From the NCBI GenBank assembly GCA_013373515.1, contig JABXHR010000090.1, positions 1 through 43,760 of the forward strand: DNA of 43,760 nucleotides, read 5' to 3'. Below the pieces are notes generated by a model. It saw only the letters and a list, made by a program, of their open reading frames with translations. It was not told the DNA's origin and searched no databases. The DNA is from Gammaproteobacteria bacterium (GTDB lineage: Bacteria; Pseudomonadota; Gammaproteobacteria; JABXHR01). The position numbers and the translations under genes are program-made. Of the stretch, positions 16,376 through 25,391 are shown piece by piece (position 1 is the first letter of the stretch; every line of letters starts with the position of its first letter).

Positions 16376-17839
16376 GTGCATTCAGCTCGTAATGAGGCTT
16401 TGGAATCGGAGTCCTGGCCAAATTACACTCAAAAGGACATGATGTCCGCACTAAAAACAGTCTATCTGATTGTTGCCGTTGGCTGCCTGTTTTTCAGCGC
16501 GGTCTATTTCCACTTTGAGATGAATTCACTGGCAATTTTGCTCAGCGCGATTGGTGGTGCGTGTGTCTTGGGCTTGCTCGATTTTCGAATGCATTGGATG
16601 TCGGTTGACTTGTCGCGGCTCTTGGCTTTATCCCTAACCACCGCTGCAGTGGTGATCAGCAACGCCGGTATCCTAAAATTTTCGGACGCCTCCTTGCCCT
16701 ACCTGATGGGCGTCCCGATTGTCGCTGCGGTTTTGTACAGCATACGCGCTGGTGTATTGGCGATGGTAGCGAGCATGTTGGCATGTCTTATTTTGCAAAG
16801 TCAGTTTGTCGCTGGTTGGGTGCAAACACCCACACTAACTCTGTCGCAGGTCTCCGCCATTGAGCTAATTTTGGAGCTGGCGTTTTTCCCGTCGATTGGG
16901 GCATTGTTTTTTTGGTCCCAGGCACGGTTACTGCGTGTTTCCCAGCGTCTGCGCCGTGATGGCCATGTGCTTAAGGTTCAGAAAAAGACAGTGGCGCAGA
17001 ACAATCGCGATCTTAAAGACATTGTCTTTAGTGTCACGACAGAAAGTAATCGATTGACAGAGCATGTTGCCGAGCTAGATTTGTTGTCGGATCAAATGGT
17101 GCAAATGTCGAAACATTCAGCGGCCGGTATGAATATGCTGAATCAAAATATTTCTGCCTCGCAGTATGCGACCCATGTATTGAAGTCAGACTTCAATGGC
17201 TGGTGCGTCAAGCTCGAACATATCCACAAACGCTCGATTTTGGCTTCTACCCGCGTGGGGGAGGGCTTGCAATTGGTCGAGCAAAGTTATGCGGCGATGG
17301 CCAAAATTTCGATTGCCAACGACGAAGTGAAGCAGTGTTTGAGTAACCTCGACAAACTTGCAACTCGCACGACTCTGTTAGCATTTAATGCAGCGATCGA
17401 AGCCGCTCGAGCTGGCGACACTGGCACTGGCTTTGCCATAGTAGCCAAAGAAATAGGAGAGCTTGCGGCAGAGAGTAAGCGGATGTCTAGCTTAGTCGGT
17501 CGGAAAATCGACTTGGCAGTCAGTGTCGTCGCGGAGGGTAACGGTGCTGTCGATCAAGCTGTAAATGCCTTGAATGATATCAATGCCATTGCAAAGCGTG
17601 TATCTCGTTCGGTCGATGGCTTGGCCAGTGACATTCGGCAGCACTCGACAGCTGTCTCCGCCATCTTTGATCATGGTGAACGCATTGCTTCGGAAGTTGA
17701 AGAGAGTGTCGATCAAGGGCAACAATTGGAGGTTGGTGCGGAGCGGCTAAGGCATACCGGTGGGGAAATTCAATCTATCTCTGAGCGACTAAAAGGGACC
17801 GTGACCAGTCATCGTCAAATTGAAGTGCCCACCGCATAG
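16376..17839 (+). CDS. Methyl-accepting chemotaxis-type protein with integral membrane sensor
   Basis: The 487-residue product has an N-terminal block of about six hydrophobic helices (~27-190) with almost no periplasmic loop, then a long cytoplasmic coiled coil. The hairpin-tip signature LLAFNAAIEAARAGDTGTGF, then AIVAKEIGELAAES, is at residues ~334-367 and is what chemoreceptors use to contact CheA/CheW. No HAMP domain is obvious, and the sensor is a MASE-like membrane bundle instead of a ligand-binding domain. GTG 16376 is the longest start. ATG 16439/16442 has AAAGGA just upstream and would remove ~21 hydrophilic residues. Expression is probably sigma-28-dependent. Confidence 0.88.
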   Translation: MHSARNEALESESWPNYTQKDMMSALKTVYLIVAVGCLFFSAVYFHFEMNSLAILLSAIGGACVLGLLDFRMHWMSVDLSRLLALSLTTAAVVISNAGILKFSDASLPYLMGVPIVAAVLYSIRAGVLAMVASMLACLILQSQFVAGWVQTPTLTLSQVSAIELILELAFFPSIGALFFWSQARLLRVSQRLRRDGHVLKVQKKTVAQNNRDLKDIVFSVTTESNRLTEHVAELDLLSDQMVQMSKHSAAGMNMLNQNISASQYATHVLKSDFNGWCVKLEHIHKRSILASTRVGEGLQLVEQSYAAMAKISIANDEVKQCLSNLDKLATRTTLLAFNAAIEAARAGDTGTGFAIVAKEIGELAAESKRMSSLVGRKIDLAVSVVAEGNGAVDQAVNALNDINAIAKRVSRSVDGLASDIRQHSTAVSAIFDHGERIASEVEESVDQGQQLEVGAERLRHTGGEIQSISERLKGTVTSHRQIEVPTA

Positions 17840-17850
17840 GTGGACACTTC
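17822..17850. terminator. Hairpin across the chemoreceptor stop codon, possible bidirectional terminator
   Basis: GAAGTG (17822-17827) pairs with CACTTC (17845-17850) and CCACC (17829-17833) with GGTGG (17839-17843), with one mismatch between and loop GCATA. It covers the TAG of the chemoreceptor gene and lies just beyond the mdh stop on the other strand. There is no T-run, so termination efficiency is uncertain. Confidence 0.5.
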
Positions 17851-17863
17851 GAACTGTCTGCGA

Positions 17864-18841
17864 TCAGACCAGTTCGGCAACTTCAGCAGCTTCTTCGGCA
17901 AGCTCTGCCTCCGAGGCTTTCATTTTCTCTGCATAGAAGTCGTTCACCTCAAGTCCTTGAACGATTTCGTATTTGCCATCTTTGCAAGTACATGGGAAAG
18001 AGTAGATCAGACCTTCTTGGATGCCGTAGCTGCCATCGCTAGGAATGCCCATGCTCACCCAATCGCCTTCGTCGGTGCCCAGTACCCAAGAGCGGATATG
18101 ATCGATTGCACCATTTGCCGCTGAGGCGGCTGAAGAGGCACCGCGTGCCTCAATGATTGCAGCACCACGCTTTGCCACGGTGGGGATAAAGGTTTCGCGC
18201 GCCCAAGTTTGGTCGACCAAACCAGGTGCGGCTTCGCCGTCGACGGTGCAGTGAGAAATATCTGGCACCTGTGTGGTTGAGTGGTTGCCCCAGATAATCA
18301 TGCGCTTAACGCTAGACACTGGCTTGCCAGTTTGTGCAGCCAGCTGGCTCATGGCGCGGTTGTGATCCAGACGAGTCATCGCAGTGATGTTCTCTGGCTT
18401 AATTTTCGGTGCATTGGCGCGCAAGATGTAGGCATTGGTGTTCGCTGGGTTACCGACGACCAATACTCTGCAGTCTGGGTTGGCGTTTTCAGATAGGGCG
18501 TTGCCCAAGGCGCTGAAAATCTTGCCATTGTCTTTCAGAAGGTCTGCGCGTTCCATGCCTGGGCCACGTGGCTTAGCGCCGACGAAAAGCGCAACGTCAG
18601 CGTCTTTGAACGCAACATTTGGATCGTCGGTTGCCACGATGCCAGCCAACAATGGGAACGCACAATCGTCCAGTTCCATTACGGTGCCATTCAGACGATC
18701 CATCGCTTGCGGGACTTCGAGCAACTGCAGGATGACTGGTTGATCGGTGCCAAGCATGTCACCAGCTGCAATTCTGAAAAGCAATGAGTAACAAATTTGT
18801 CCGGCTGCGCCTGTAATGGCTACGCGCATTGGTGATTTCAT
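17864..18841 (-). CDS. mdh: Malate dehydrogenase
   Basis: The 325-residue NAD-dependent enzyme interconverts malate and oxaloacetate in the TCA cycle. The Rossmann motif [19 protein letters not shown] is at the N-terminus, and [16 protein letters not shown] carries the mobile-loop arginines near residue 90. [19 protein letters not shown] and the active-site histidine in [12 protein letters not shown] (~187) follow. It belongs to the longer bacterial/cytosolic-type MDH (~325-330) and not the 312-residue E. coli type. AAGGAA six bases before the ATG is a good ribosome site. The C-terminus is Glu/Ala-rich. It is monocistronic and convergent with the chemoreceptor gene. Confidence 0.96.
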   Translation of the reverse strand: MKSPMRVAITGAAGQICYSLLFRIAAGDMLGTDQPVILQLLEVPQAMDRLNGTVMELDDCAFPLLAGIVATDDPNVAFKDADVALFVGAKPRGPGMERADLLKDNGKIFSALGNALSENANPDCRVLVVGNPANTNAYILRANAPKIKPENITAMTRLDHNRAMSQLAAQTGKPVSSVKRMIIWGNHSTTQVPDISHCTVDGEAAPGLVDQTWARETFIPTVAKRGAAIIEARGASSAASAANGAIDHIRSWVLGTDEGDWVSMGIPSDGSYGIQEGLIYSFPCTCKDGKYEIVQGLEVNDFYAEKMKASEAELAEEAAEVAELV

Positions 18842-19084
18842 GAACGTTCCTTAAGTCTTGATTGGAGTGTTTTATGTCGCCGTCGGGATATTCTGATTGC
18901 GACGACTAGCTGCGTATTATCGCATGCAACTATCTACTATGGAATAGATTTTGGGCACTGCATCGAAATGCTCTGCGTCATTGCAGGGCCATGAATGACT
19001 AATTAATTGTTTTTATTGACTTTAGTGAAGGTGAAGGTCGCTTTCGTTTTGTTGTTAAGGATCTCGTCAGTCTTGAATCGGAAG

Positions 19085-19093
19085 TGTTACAAT
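19085..19093 (+). promoter_or_regulatory. Extended -10 candidate for the nrdR-rib operon
   Basis: TGTTACAAT is an extended -10 element (TG-N-TACAAT) 28 bases before the nrdR ATG. No convincing -35 is present at 17 bases, which extended -10 promoters can tolerate. The 279-base spacer from 18842 also holds the mdh promoter. No FMN riboswitch core was recognised in it. Confidence 0.35.
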
Positions 19094-19120
19094 ATGGGAT
19101 TGTTTTGTGGATCTTTATCA

Positions 19121-19645
19121 ATGCGTTGCCCCTATTGCGGTGCTCATGAAACCAAAGTGGTGGATAGTCGAGTGGCCGGAGACATGGACCAGATTCGCCG
19201 CCGCCGCGCGTGCGAAGAGTGTGGTGATCGTTTTACCACCTTTGAAACGGCCGAACTGACCATGCCGCGAGTGGTGAAAGCCAATGGGGCGCGAGAAGCA
19301 TTTGATGAAACCAAACTTCGTGCAGGTATCCAAACGGCACTCGAGAAACGTCCTGTTTCGGTCAACGATATCGAAACCGCAATATCCCGTATCAAGCGTT
19401 CCATTGTCAGGCTCGGCGAGCGTGAAATCTCGGCGCGTATTGTGGGGGATTTGGTGATGGAGCAATTGCGCAACCTCGATGAGGTAGGCTACATACGCTT
19501 CGCCTCGGTCTACAAAAGCTTCCAAGATGCAGAAGAATTTCGCGAGGTTTTGGAGCTCTTGCAGCGCAATCCTGGGCAGAAAACCGACAGTCAATTGCGC
19601 TTAATCGAGGATGCGGTGGCAGCCACTAAGGGCAGCAAGTCGTGA
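19121..19645 (+). CDS. nrdR: Transcriptional repressor NrdR
   Basis: The 174-residue repressor of ribonucleotide reductase genes begins with MRCPYCGA. A zinc ribbon (CPYCG ... CEECGDRFTTFE, residues 3-40) leads into an ATP-cone domain (~48-138), which senses ATP/dATP. A longer frame starts 38 codons upstream, but that extension is not homologous to NrdR and the family always starts at the zinc ribbon. The stop overlaps the GTG start of ribD by four bases. The nrdR-rib-nusB arrangement is conserved across proteobacteria. Confidence 0.96.
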   Translation: MRCPYCGAHETKVVDSRVAGDMDQIRRRRACEECGDRFTTFETAELTMPRVVKANGAREAFDETKLRAGIQTALEKRPVSVNDIETAISRIKRSIVRLGEREISARIVGDLVMEQLRNLDEVGYIRFASVYKSFQDAEEFREVLELLQRNPGQKTDSQLRLIEDAVAATKGSKS

Positions 19646-20745
19646 CACACGAGCACTGGATGAATCTGGCGCTAGATCTTGCCCATGCAGCGCGTTTTTC
19701 CGCGACACCTAATCCATCGGTGGGCTGTGTTCTAGTGAAGGACGATCGATTGATCGGCGAAGGTGCGCATGTGTACGCCAATGTCGATCACGCTGAAATT
19801 GTCGCACTGAAAGATGCCAAACAAAAAGGTCACGACACCAAAGGTGCAACGGCCTATGTCACGCTGGAGCCCTGCGCGCATCAAGGGCGCACCGGGCCAT
19901 GTGCGGCAGCTTTGCGTGATGCGGGCATTGCGACCTTGATTTATGCCACCGCCGATCCGAGTGATCAAGCTGCGGGCGGCGCGGCGCAGTTAGCAGATGC
20001 CGGGGTAGAGGTCATTCGCGGTGTCGGCGAGACACGGGCGCGTTGGATACATCGTGGTTTTTTGAAGCGAGTATCAAGTGGTAAGCCTTGGGTGCGCGCG
20101 AAAATGGCGTGCTCTTTGGATGGGCGTACTGCACTACCCAACGGTGAAAGCCAGTGGATTTCTAATGTTGTCTCACGCACTGATGTGCAGTTTCAGCGGG
20201 CGGAGGCATGCGCAGTGTTGGCGGGCGTTGGTACGGTGCTGGCCGATGATCCGTCTTTGAACGTGCGCTTGAGTGACATTGAGCTGGGCGTGGATACTGT
20301 CCGCCAACCGCTAAGAGTCATCACTGACGCCAAGGGCTTACTAACAGGGTCCGAGAAATTGTTCTCACTCGAGGGCAACGTTAGGATTTATACCCGTTTG
20401 GCAGATTACCCGCTTAAGCGTCCAAACTTATCGATCGCCACACAATCGCCTGGTCCCGGTCAGGGGCGTCAGCTCGATCTTGGTTATGTATTGGACGACC
20501 TCGGTACGCATGGCATCAATTTTGTTCATCTTGAAGCGGGCGCAAAGCTGGCTGGTGGCTTTTTGCAGTCGGGTTTGGTGGATGAGCTTGTTGTTTACCT
20601 TGCGCCAAAATTAATGGGACACAGAGCCTTTCCAGCATTTGAAATCGGAAGTCCAAACGCAATGGCCGACCTAAGCCGATGGTCACTTCACGATTGCACT
20701 CAGTTTGGCGATGATCTCAAACTGACCTATTTGGCGGCTGATTGA
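19642..20745 (+). CDS. ribD: Bifunctional diaminohydroxyphosphoribosylaminopyrimidine deaminase / reductase
   Basis: The 367-residue enzyme catalyses the second and third steps of riboflavin synthesis. The N-terminal deaminase domain has the zinc/catalytic motif HAEIVAL near residue 50 and PCAHQGRTGPC near residue 75. The C-terminal NADPH-dependent reductase domain begins around residue 148 (RAKMACSLDGRTALPNGESQ) and contains EAGAKLAGGFL. The GTG start lies in a GTGA overlap with nrdR. The 3' end overlaps ribE by one base (TGATG). Confidence 0.96.
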   Translation: MTHEHWMNLALDLAHAARFSATPNPSVGCVLVKDDRLIGEGAHVYANVDHAEIVALKDAKQKGHDTKGATAYVTLEPCAHQGRTGPCAAALRDAGIATLIYATADPSDQAAGGAAQLADAGVEVIRGVGETRARWIHRGFLKRVSSGKPWVRAKMACSLDGRTALPNGESQWISNVVSRTDVQFQRAEACAVLAGVGTVLADDPSLNVRLSDIELGVDTVRQPLRVITDAKGLLTGSEKLFSLEGNVRIYTRLADYPLKRPNLSIATQSPGPGQGRQLDLGYVLDDLGTHGINFVHLEAGAKLAGGFLQSGLVDELVVYLAPKLMGHRAFPAFEIGSPNAMADLSRWSLHDCTQFGDDLKLTYLAAD

Positions 20746-21392
20746 TGTTTACCGGTATTGTGCAGGCGCGCGGACGTCTTCAGAGACTCACTAAACATGG
20801 TGTCGACGCCACTGTGGTGGTTGCGCTGGGCGAACTGGCAGATCAGACGATTGCGCTGGGTGATAGTGTGGCCACCAATGGGGTTTGTCTCACGGTCACT
20901 CGGCTGGACTCCGGTTGTTTTGAAGCAGAAGTCTCTGCCGAAACACTTAAGCACACAGCGCTTGGCGGACTATCGGTGGGTGCGCCGCTCAATTTAGAGC
21001 TGGCAATGCAGCCAACTTCCAGATTTGGCGGTCACATTGTCAGTGGGCATGTTGATGGGGTGGGCGTGATTTTAGAGGCTCGTCCCGATGGTCGCTCGAC
21101 ACGTTGGCAGATACAAATGCCACAGGAAATTGCACACTATGTGGCGCACAAGGGATCGATCACCATCGATGGCGTAAGCCTAACCGTTAACACGGTGGGT
21201 AACGACTTTTTTGAGGTCAATATTGTGCCACATACGGCAAATAACACGCTGTTTGACACTTACAAGGTTGGGCATCGAGTCAATCTCGAAGTCGATGTGG
21301 TGGCGCGCTATTTGGAGCGGCTTTTGTCGGCTCGACAATCGCCCCAATCACTCAGCTATGACACTTTGCTAAACGCAGGATTTGTAAAGTAA
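20745..21392 (+). CDS. ribE: Riboflavin synthase, alpha subunit
   Basis: The 215-residue enzyme dismutates two 6,7-dimethyl-8-ribityllumazine molecules to riboflavin. It starts with the diagnostic MFTGIVQ and consists of two lumazine-binding barrels (~1-97 and ~98-195), with GDSVATNGVCLTV in the first and GSITIDGVSLTVN in the second. ATG 20745, sharing a base with the ribD stop, is preferred over the TTG just before it. The riboflavin synthase gene is called ribC in E. coli; ribE is the usual name in this operon type. Confidence 0.95.
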   Translation: MFTGIVQARGRLQRLTKHGVDATVVVALGELADQTIALGDSVATNGVCLTVTRLDSGCFEAEVSAETLKHTALGGLSVGAPLNLELAMQPTSRFGGHIVSGHVDGVGVILEARPDGRSTRWQIQMPQEIAHYVAHKGSITIDGVSLTVNTVGNDFFEVNIVPHTANNTLFDTYKVGHRVNLEVDVVARYLERLLSARQSPQSLSYDTLLNAGFVK

Positions 21393-21394
21393 TT

Positions 21395-22495
21395 ATGTTC
21401 AGTCCGGTAGAAGACATTATCGACGATATTCGTCAGGGCAAAATGGTCATCATTGTCGATGATGAAGATCGTGAAAATGAAGGCGATTTATTGATGGCAT
21501 CGGTGCACACACGGCCCGAAGACATCAACTTCATGGCGCGTTATGGACGCGGACTGATTTGCCTGACCTTGACCCGTAGCCGCTGTGAACGCCTCAATTT
21601 GCCAATGATGGTAAGAGACAATCAAGAGCAATTTTCGACGGCATTCACGGTGTCAATTGAAGCGGCGGAGGGCGTGACCACCGGAATATCTGCGGCCGAT
21701 CGTGCCAAGACCATCCAAGCCGCAGTCGCGCCCGATGCCACGGCGGCGAGTGTCGTACAGCCCGGACATATATTTCCATTAATGGCGCGTCCAGGTGGCG
21801 TGCTGGAGCGAGCCGGGCACACCGAAGCGGGCTGTGACTTGGCGCGTTTGGCAGGTTTGGAGCCGTCGGCGACCATTGTCGAGATTCTCAATGAAGATGG
21901 CACCATGGCACGCCGTCCAGACCTCGAGAAATTCGCGGCGGAGCATGATCTTAAAATTGGAACCATCGCGGATTTAATACGCTACCGTGCCCAAAAAGAC
22001 CCTGCGGTGGAGCGTTTTGCCGAAACCGAGCTCGAGACCGCGCATGGCAAATTTCGCCTCGTTTCCTATCAAGATCAGGTGCGACACAATATTCATTTTG
22101 CGCTGGTCAATGGCGCGATTGACAGCAGTAAGCCCGTCACGGTTCGGGTGCATGTCGAGAATATCTTTACTGATGTTCTAGGCGGTGTGTACACCGGAGA
22201 ATGGCCATTTGATGATGCGCTGGCGCGTGTGGCGCAATCTGAGCAGGGCGTTTTGGTGGTGCTGCGCAGTCACTCTGATCGAGATTCAATTGTACGCGAG
22301 ATCGAGTCGCGTATCGCACAAGCAGGTCGGCGGGAATGGACTGCCGATGATGATCGAACATCGGGCATTGGCGCTCAAATTTTGGCGGATCTCGGCGTGC
22401 GCGATATGCAGCTGATGACGGCACCAAAAATTTACCATGGGCTGTCTGGCTACGGCCTAAATGTTCAAGAATTTATTACGAGGGATGACTCATGA
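21395..22495 (+). CDS. ribBA: 3,4-dihydroxy-2-butanone 4-phosphate synthase with degenerate GTP cyclohydrolase II domain
   Basis: The product has 366 residues. The N-terminal ~200 residues are a complete DHBP synthase, with [13 protein letters not shown] near residue 25 (metal-binding acidic loop), the [13 protein letters not shown] segment and [13 protein letters not shown]. The rest is related to GTP cyclohydrolase II, but the zinc-binding cysteine cluster (C-x-GD-x-FGS-x2-C-x-C) is replaced by a cysteine-free stretch around [13 protein letters not shown]. That half is therefore probably not a cyclohydrolase. Such hybrids are known in gammaproteobacteria that carry a separate ribA, which should lie elsewhere in this genome. 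Confidence 0.93.
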   Translation: MFSPVEDIIDDIRQGKMVIIVDDEDRENEGDLLMASVHTRPEDINFMARYGRGLICLTLTRSRCERLNLPMMVRDNQEQFSTAFTVSIEAAEGVTTGISAADRAKTIQAAVAPDATAASVVQPGHIFPLMARPGGVLERAGHTEAGCDLARLAGLEPSATIVEILNEDGTMARRPDLEKFAAEHDLKIGTIADLIRYRAQKDPAVERFAETELETAHGKFRLVSYQDQVRHNIHFALVNGAIDSSKPVTVRVHVENIFTDVLGGVYTGEWPFDDALARVAQSEQGVLVVLRSHSDRDSIVREIESRIAQAGRREWTADDDRTSGIGAQILADLGVRDMQLMTAPKIYHGLSGYGLNVQEFITRDDS

Positions 22496-22959
22496 CTCAC
22501 TCATTGGCAGGCAATGCCTATTTGTCGGCATCGAAGCCGGTTTTGATTTTGGTGGGCCGTTTCAATGGCTTTATCAATGAAAGTTTGTTGGAAGGTGCAA
22601 TCGACGCATTGACGCGCTCTGGCATGAATAGCGATGACATTACTGTCGCTCGTGTGCCTGGGGCTTACGAGCTACCATTGGCGGCGCAAGCGGGTTTGGC
22701 AACGGGCAAGTATGCGGGCGTCATTGCGCTTGGCTCTGTGATTCGTGGGTCAACTGCACACTTTGAATACGTCTCTGGTGAGTGCGCCAAGGGGCTGTCC
22801 AAGGTTCAGCTCGACTCTGGAAAGCCGGTTGTGTTCGGGGTATTGACCACCGATACCATTGAGCAGGCCATTGAGCGAGCCGGTACCAAAGCGGGCAATA
22901 AGGGCGCCGAAGCGGCCATGACCTTTATTGAAATGACTAACTTGTTGGATCAGTTTTAA
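22492..22959 (+). CDS. ribH: 6,7-dimethyl-8-ribityllumazine synthase
   Basis: The 155-residue enzyme condenses 5-amino-6-ribitylaminouracil with dihydroxybutanone phosphate. The family motifs are [16 protein letters not shown] near residue 22, [12 protein letters not shown] near 58 and [16 protein letters not shown] near 83, which includes the catalytic histidine. [20 protein letters not shown] near 120 closes the active site. ATGA overlap with ribBA and a one-base overlap with nusB indicate coupled translation. Confidence 0.96.
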   Translation: MTHSLAGNAYLSASKPVLILVGRFNGFINESLLEGAIDALTRSGMNSDDITVARVPGAYELPLAAQAGLATGKYAGVIALGSVIRGSTAHFEYVSGECAKGLSKVQLDSGKPVVFGVLTTDTIEQAIERAGTKAGNKGAEAAMTFIEMTNLLDQF

Positions 22960-23381
22960 TGTCCAGACGTGCACGGCATCAAGCCCGCTACAAAGCGGTG
23001 CAAGCCATTTATCAAGCTGACTTGGGCCAGAACTCGGCCACAGACCTCTGCCAACAGTTTCGACAGTTTCAAGATATGAACGACTGTGACCATGAGTTTT
23101 TTGATCTGTTGGTTCGCGGCGTGCTCAAAGAGTCTGCAGCGCTAGATGAGGCGTACGGACAGCATTTGGATCGTACGGTTGAAGAGCTCGACCCGATTGA
23201 ACGCAGCGTTTTGCGATTGGCCGCTTATGAGCTGAAGTTCGAATTCGAAACACCGTATAAAGTGGTCATCAACGAAGCCGTCGAACTGACCAAGACCTTC
23301 GGCGCAGAAGGTGGGCATAAATACATCAATGGCGTGTTGGATAAAACGGCAAAAACCTTGCGCCCGCTAGAGGTGCGTTAG
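22959..23381 (+). CDS. nusB: Transcription antitermination protein NusB
   Basis: The 140-residue all-helical protein starts with SRRARHQARYKAVQAIYQ, the arginine-rich boxA RNA-binding helix. The family C-terminal pattern PYKVVINEAVELTKTFGAEGGHKYINGVLDK begins near residue 100. NusB with NusE binds boxA in rRNA leaders for antitermination. It overlaps ribH by one base, matching the widespread ribH-nusB pairing. Confidence 0.96.
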   Translation: MSRRARHQARYKAVQAIYQADLGQNSATDLCQQFRQFQDMNDCDHEFFDLLVRGVLKESAALDEAYGQHLDRTVEELDPIERSVLRLAAYELKFEFETPYKVVINEAVELTKTFGAEGGHKYINGVLDKTAKTLRPLEVR

Positions 23382-23384
23382 TCT

Positions 23385-24293
23385 TTGCGCGAGTTTGAGT
23401 TTATCGACGATTTGATGCGCAGGAGCGTTGCACATCCTAACGTTGAGGTGGGCATCGGCGATGATGCGGCGGTGCTCAAGCTCGATTCTAAACGTCTGGT
23501 TGTCACCACAGATACCATGGTGGAGCATGTTCACTTCTTCAGTGAAACACCCGCCGCTTGCATCGGTCATAAACTTGTGCAAATGAATGTGTCTGATCTA
23601 GTGGCGATGGGCGCAAAACCCAAATTTGCCACCTTAAATTTATCGCTCCCGAGCATGTCCTCTGACTGGCTCGAAGCATTTATGAGTGCTCTGAATTCGG
23701 CGTTATCTGTGGCGGATTGTGTTTTGGTTGGTGGTAACACCACATCGTCGGCACAAATGCATCTGGGCTTAACCGTGTTTGGCGAGCCGTTGTTTTCAAA
23801 GCCTTTGCTCAGATCGACGGCCTCGGTGGGTGATGTCATTGCGGTCAGTGGCAGTCTTGGCGGCGCTGCGGCAGTGTTGAATCAGCTTTACGAGTTGCCC
23901 ATTGAGCTGCGCGCCTTGGACAACCCGGATTACACAGCCTGGCACCGACCCACGGCACGGCTGGATTTGCTGGCAAGCTTGGCAGAGGCGACGTCGATGA
24001 TCGATATTTCTGATGGGCTGTTGCAGGATTTGGCGCATTTATGCCAGCAAAGTCGGGTAGGCGCTGAATTAATTTCTGCGTCGATACCGGTGACGGATAA
24101 TGCCACATTGAATGACGCGCTTCATGGTGGAGAGGATTACCAGTTGCTCGGAACATGGCGCGATTTATCAGTCGTGCCAACGGGTTTTCGGGTGATTGGC
24201 CGATGTGTGAGCGAAGAACGTATCTTGCTGGATCAGCAAGTCATTGAACCGAAAGGATGGGACCATTTTCATGGGGCGGAATCCAACAATTAG
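23385..24293 (+). CDS. thiL: Thiamine-monophosphate kinase
   Basis: The 302-residue PurM/AIRS-fold kinase makes thiamine pyrophosphate from thiamine monophosphate. Motifs seen are EFEFIDDLM at the N-terminus, VGIGDDAAVL near residue 22, VTTDTMVEHVHF near 39, NVSDLVAMGA near 66 and a C-terminal MIDISDGLLQDL plus HGGEDYQLL. The start is TTG; GAGGTG lies nine bases upstream and the family N-terminus fits. It overlaps pgpA by 23 bases. Confidence 0.94.
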   Translation: MREFEFIDDLMRRSVAHPNVEVGIGDDAAVLKLDSKRLVVTTDTMVEHVHFFSETPAACIGHKLVQMNVSDLVAMGAKPKFATLNLSLPSMSSDWLEAFMSALNSALSVADCVLVGGNTTSSAQMHLGLTVFGEPLFSKPLLRSTASVGDVIAVSGSLGGAAAVLNQLYELPIELRALDNPDYTAWHRPTARLDLLASLAEATSMIDISDGLLQDLAHLCQQSRVGAELISASIPVTDNATLNDALHGGEDYQLLGTWRDLSVVPTGFRVIGRCVSEERILLDQQVIEPKGWDHFHGAESNN

Positions 24294-24744
24294 CGATTTA
24301 AAGCATCCTTGGATGTTTTTGGCATTGGGCGCGGGCTCTGGTCTTGCACCGAAGGCACCGGGCACCTTTGGCACTGCTGCATTCTTGCTGGTCGCGCCGT
24401 GGTTTGTTGCGTGGTCTTTACCGCTACAGCTCGTCTGCGTACTGGTGCTGTGCGTGCTCGGAACCCTAGCGGCAGATCGAGCGACCAAGCGGCTCGGCGT
24501 GCATGATCATGGTGCCATCGTGATTGATGAATGGGCTGGAATGGCGATTGCCTTAATGGCCGCGACCAGCGCGTTTGAGATTGCGGTAGCGTTTGTGGCG
24601 TTTCGCATTTTCGATATCATCAAGCCACCGCCGATCGGTTGGGTCGATCAACGTGTTCAGGGTGGCTTGGGAATTATGCTGGACGATCTAATTGCTGGCG
24701 TCTTTGCCTTGCCAGTGGTGATGCTGGCAAGCGGCATTTTCTAA
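24271..24744 (+). CDS. pgpA: Phosphatidylglycerophosphatase A
   Basis: The 157-residue membrane phosphatase converts phosphatidylglycerophosphate to phosphatidylglycerol. The N-terminal segment GAGSGLAPKAPGTFGT is diagnostic, and the catalytic acidic motif VIDEWAGM lies near residue 80. Three to four hydrophobic helices are present. A TTG at 24244 gives a longer frame, but ATG 24271 has GGGA eight bases upstream and the usual family start. It is the last gene of the nrdR-rib-nusB-thiL-pgpA run and its stop overlaps the opposing gene by four bases. Confidence 0.94.
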   Translation: MGRNPTISDLKHPWMFLALGAGSGLAPKAPGTFGTAAFLLVAPWFVAWSLPLQLVCVLVLCVLGTLAADRATKRLGVHDHGAIVIDEWAGMAIALMAATSAFEIAVAFVAFRIFDIIKPPPIGWVDQRVQGGLGIMLDDLIAGVFALPVVMLASGIF

Positions 24745-25265
24745 AACTTGCAATACACGCCGACGGTTGCTGCGTAGGCGTCTTCATCCCAACTGACCAG
24801 TTCAGCGACGACACCATAGCGTTGATTGATGCTGGCTTCTAAGCCGACACCTGCGCCGACGTGATACGCATGGGTGACTTTGACATTCTCGGTATCACTA
24901 CTGACGCTCAAGTGGCCGGTGAGGACTTTAGCGGTTAGGTTGACACGCTCATTCAGCGCAATGCGTTTACCGATGGCAATATCAAACGTTTGATAATCGA
25001 CATTCATATCTCGCTCGAATGTCGGTGAGCCAAGCGTGGTGAAACTAAAATCGAAAAAGGTTGTTTGACCGAGTTCTGAGCGCGAGGTGATCGAGACACC
25101 TTCTGTCGAAATGTGGTCTTTGATGTCGGTAACGGTTTTAGGTGACAGGTGTGCAATCGGCAGTGCTGCCTGCAATTGAAACCCGTGTTGCGGTGCGGTG
25201 TCACCCGCGTTGGCAGTTGCGGCACCCGCGAGAACAGCCGCAGTGAGTATGGCTTTAATTTCCAC
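24741..25265 (-). CDS. Small exported outer-membrane-type beta-barrel protein (putative)
   Basis: The 174-residue protein has a signal peptide (MEIKAILTAAVLAGAATANA, cleavage likely after ANA). Its mature part is rich in alternating polar/hydrophobic strands and ends in an aromatic residue (VGVYCKF), as expected of an 8-strand outer-membrane barrel. Segments such as FDIAIGKRIALNERVNLTAKVL resemble porin/OmpA-like strands, but no specific family is recognised. The start is GTG with no clear Shine-Dalgarno; no in-frame ATG exists. The function is unknown. Confidence 0.65.
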   Translation of the reverse strand: MEIKAILTAAVLAGAATANAGDTAPQHGFQLQAALPIAHLSPKTVTDIKDHISTEGVSITSRSELGQTTFFDFSFTTLGSPTFERDMNVDYQTFDIAIGKRIALNERVNLTAKVLTGHLSVSSDTENVKVTHAYHVGAGVGLEASINQRYGVVAELVSWDEDAYAATVGVYCKF

Positions 25266-25391
25266 GTCAACAATTTGTATAGTTCTAATTGTATAAACAT
25301 AACAGAGGCAGCGGGTTTTCGCCAGAGATGTTAACCTGTTGACTCGAAAGGTTTTTGCTTACTTTGTCTAATGGTTCAGCTGGAGGGGGCG

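Noticed and set aside
18842-19120. FMN riboswitch before the riboflavin operon
   Set aside because: I could not find the conserved FMN-aptamer core in this spacer, and the first gene is nrdR; only a weak extended -10 is visible.
19007-19120. N-terminal extension of NrdR starting at 19007
   Set aside because: The extension is hydrophobic and unrelated to NrdR; all NrdR proteins begin at the zinc ribbon MRCPYC.
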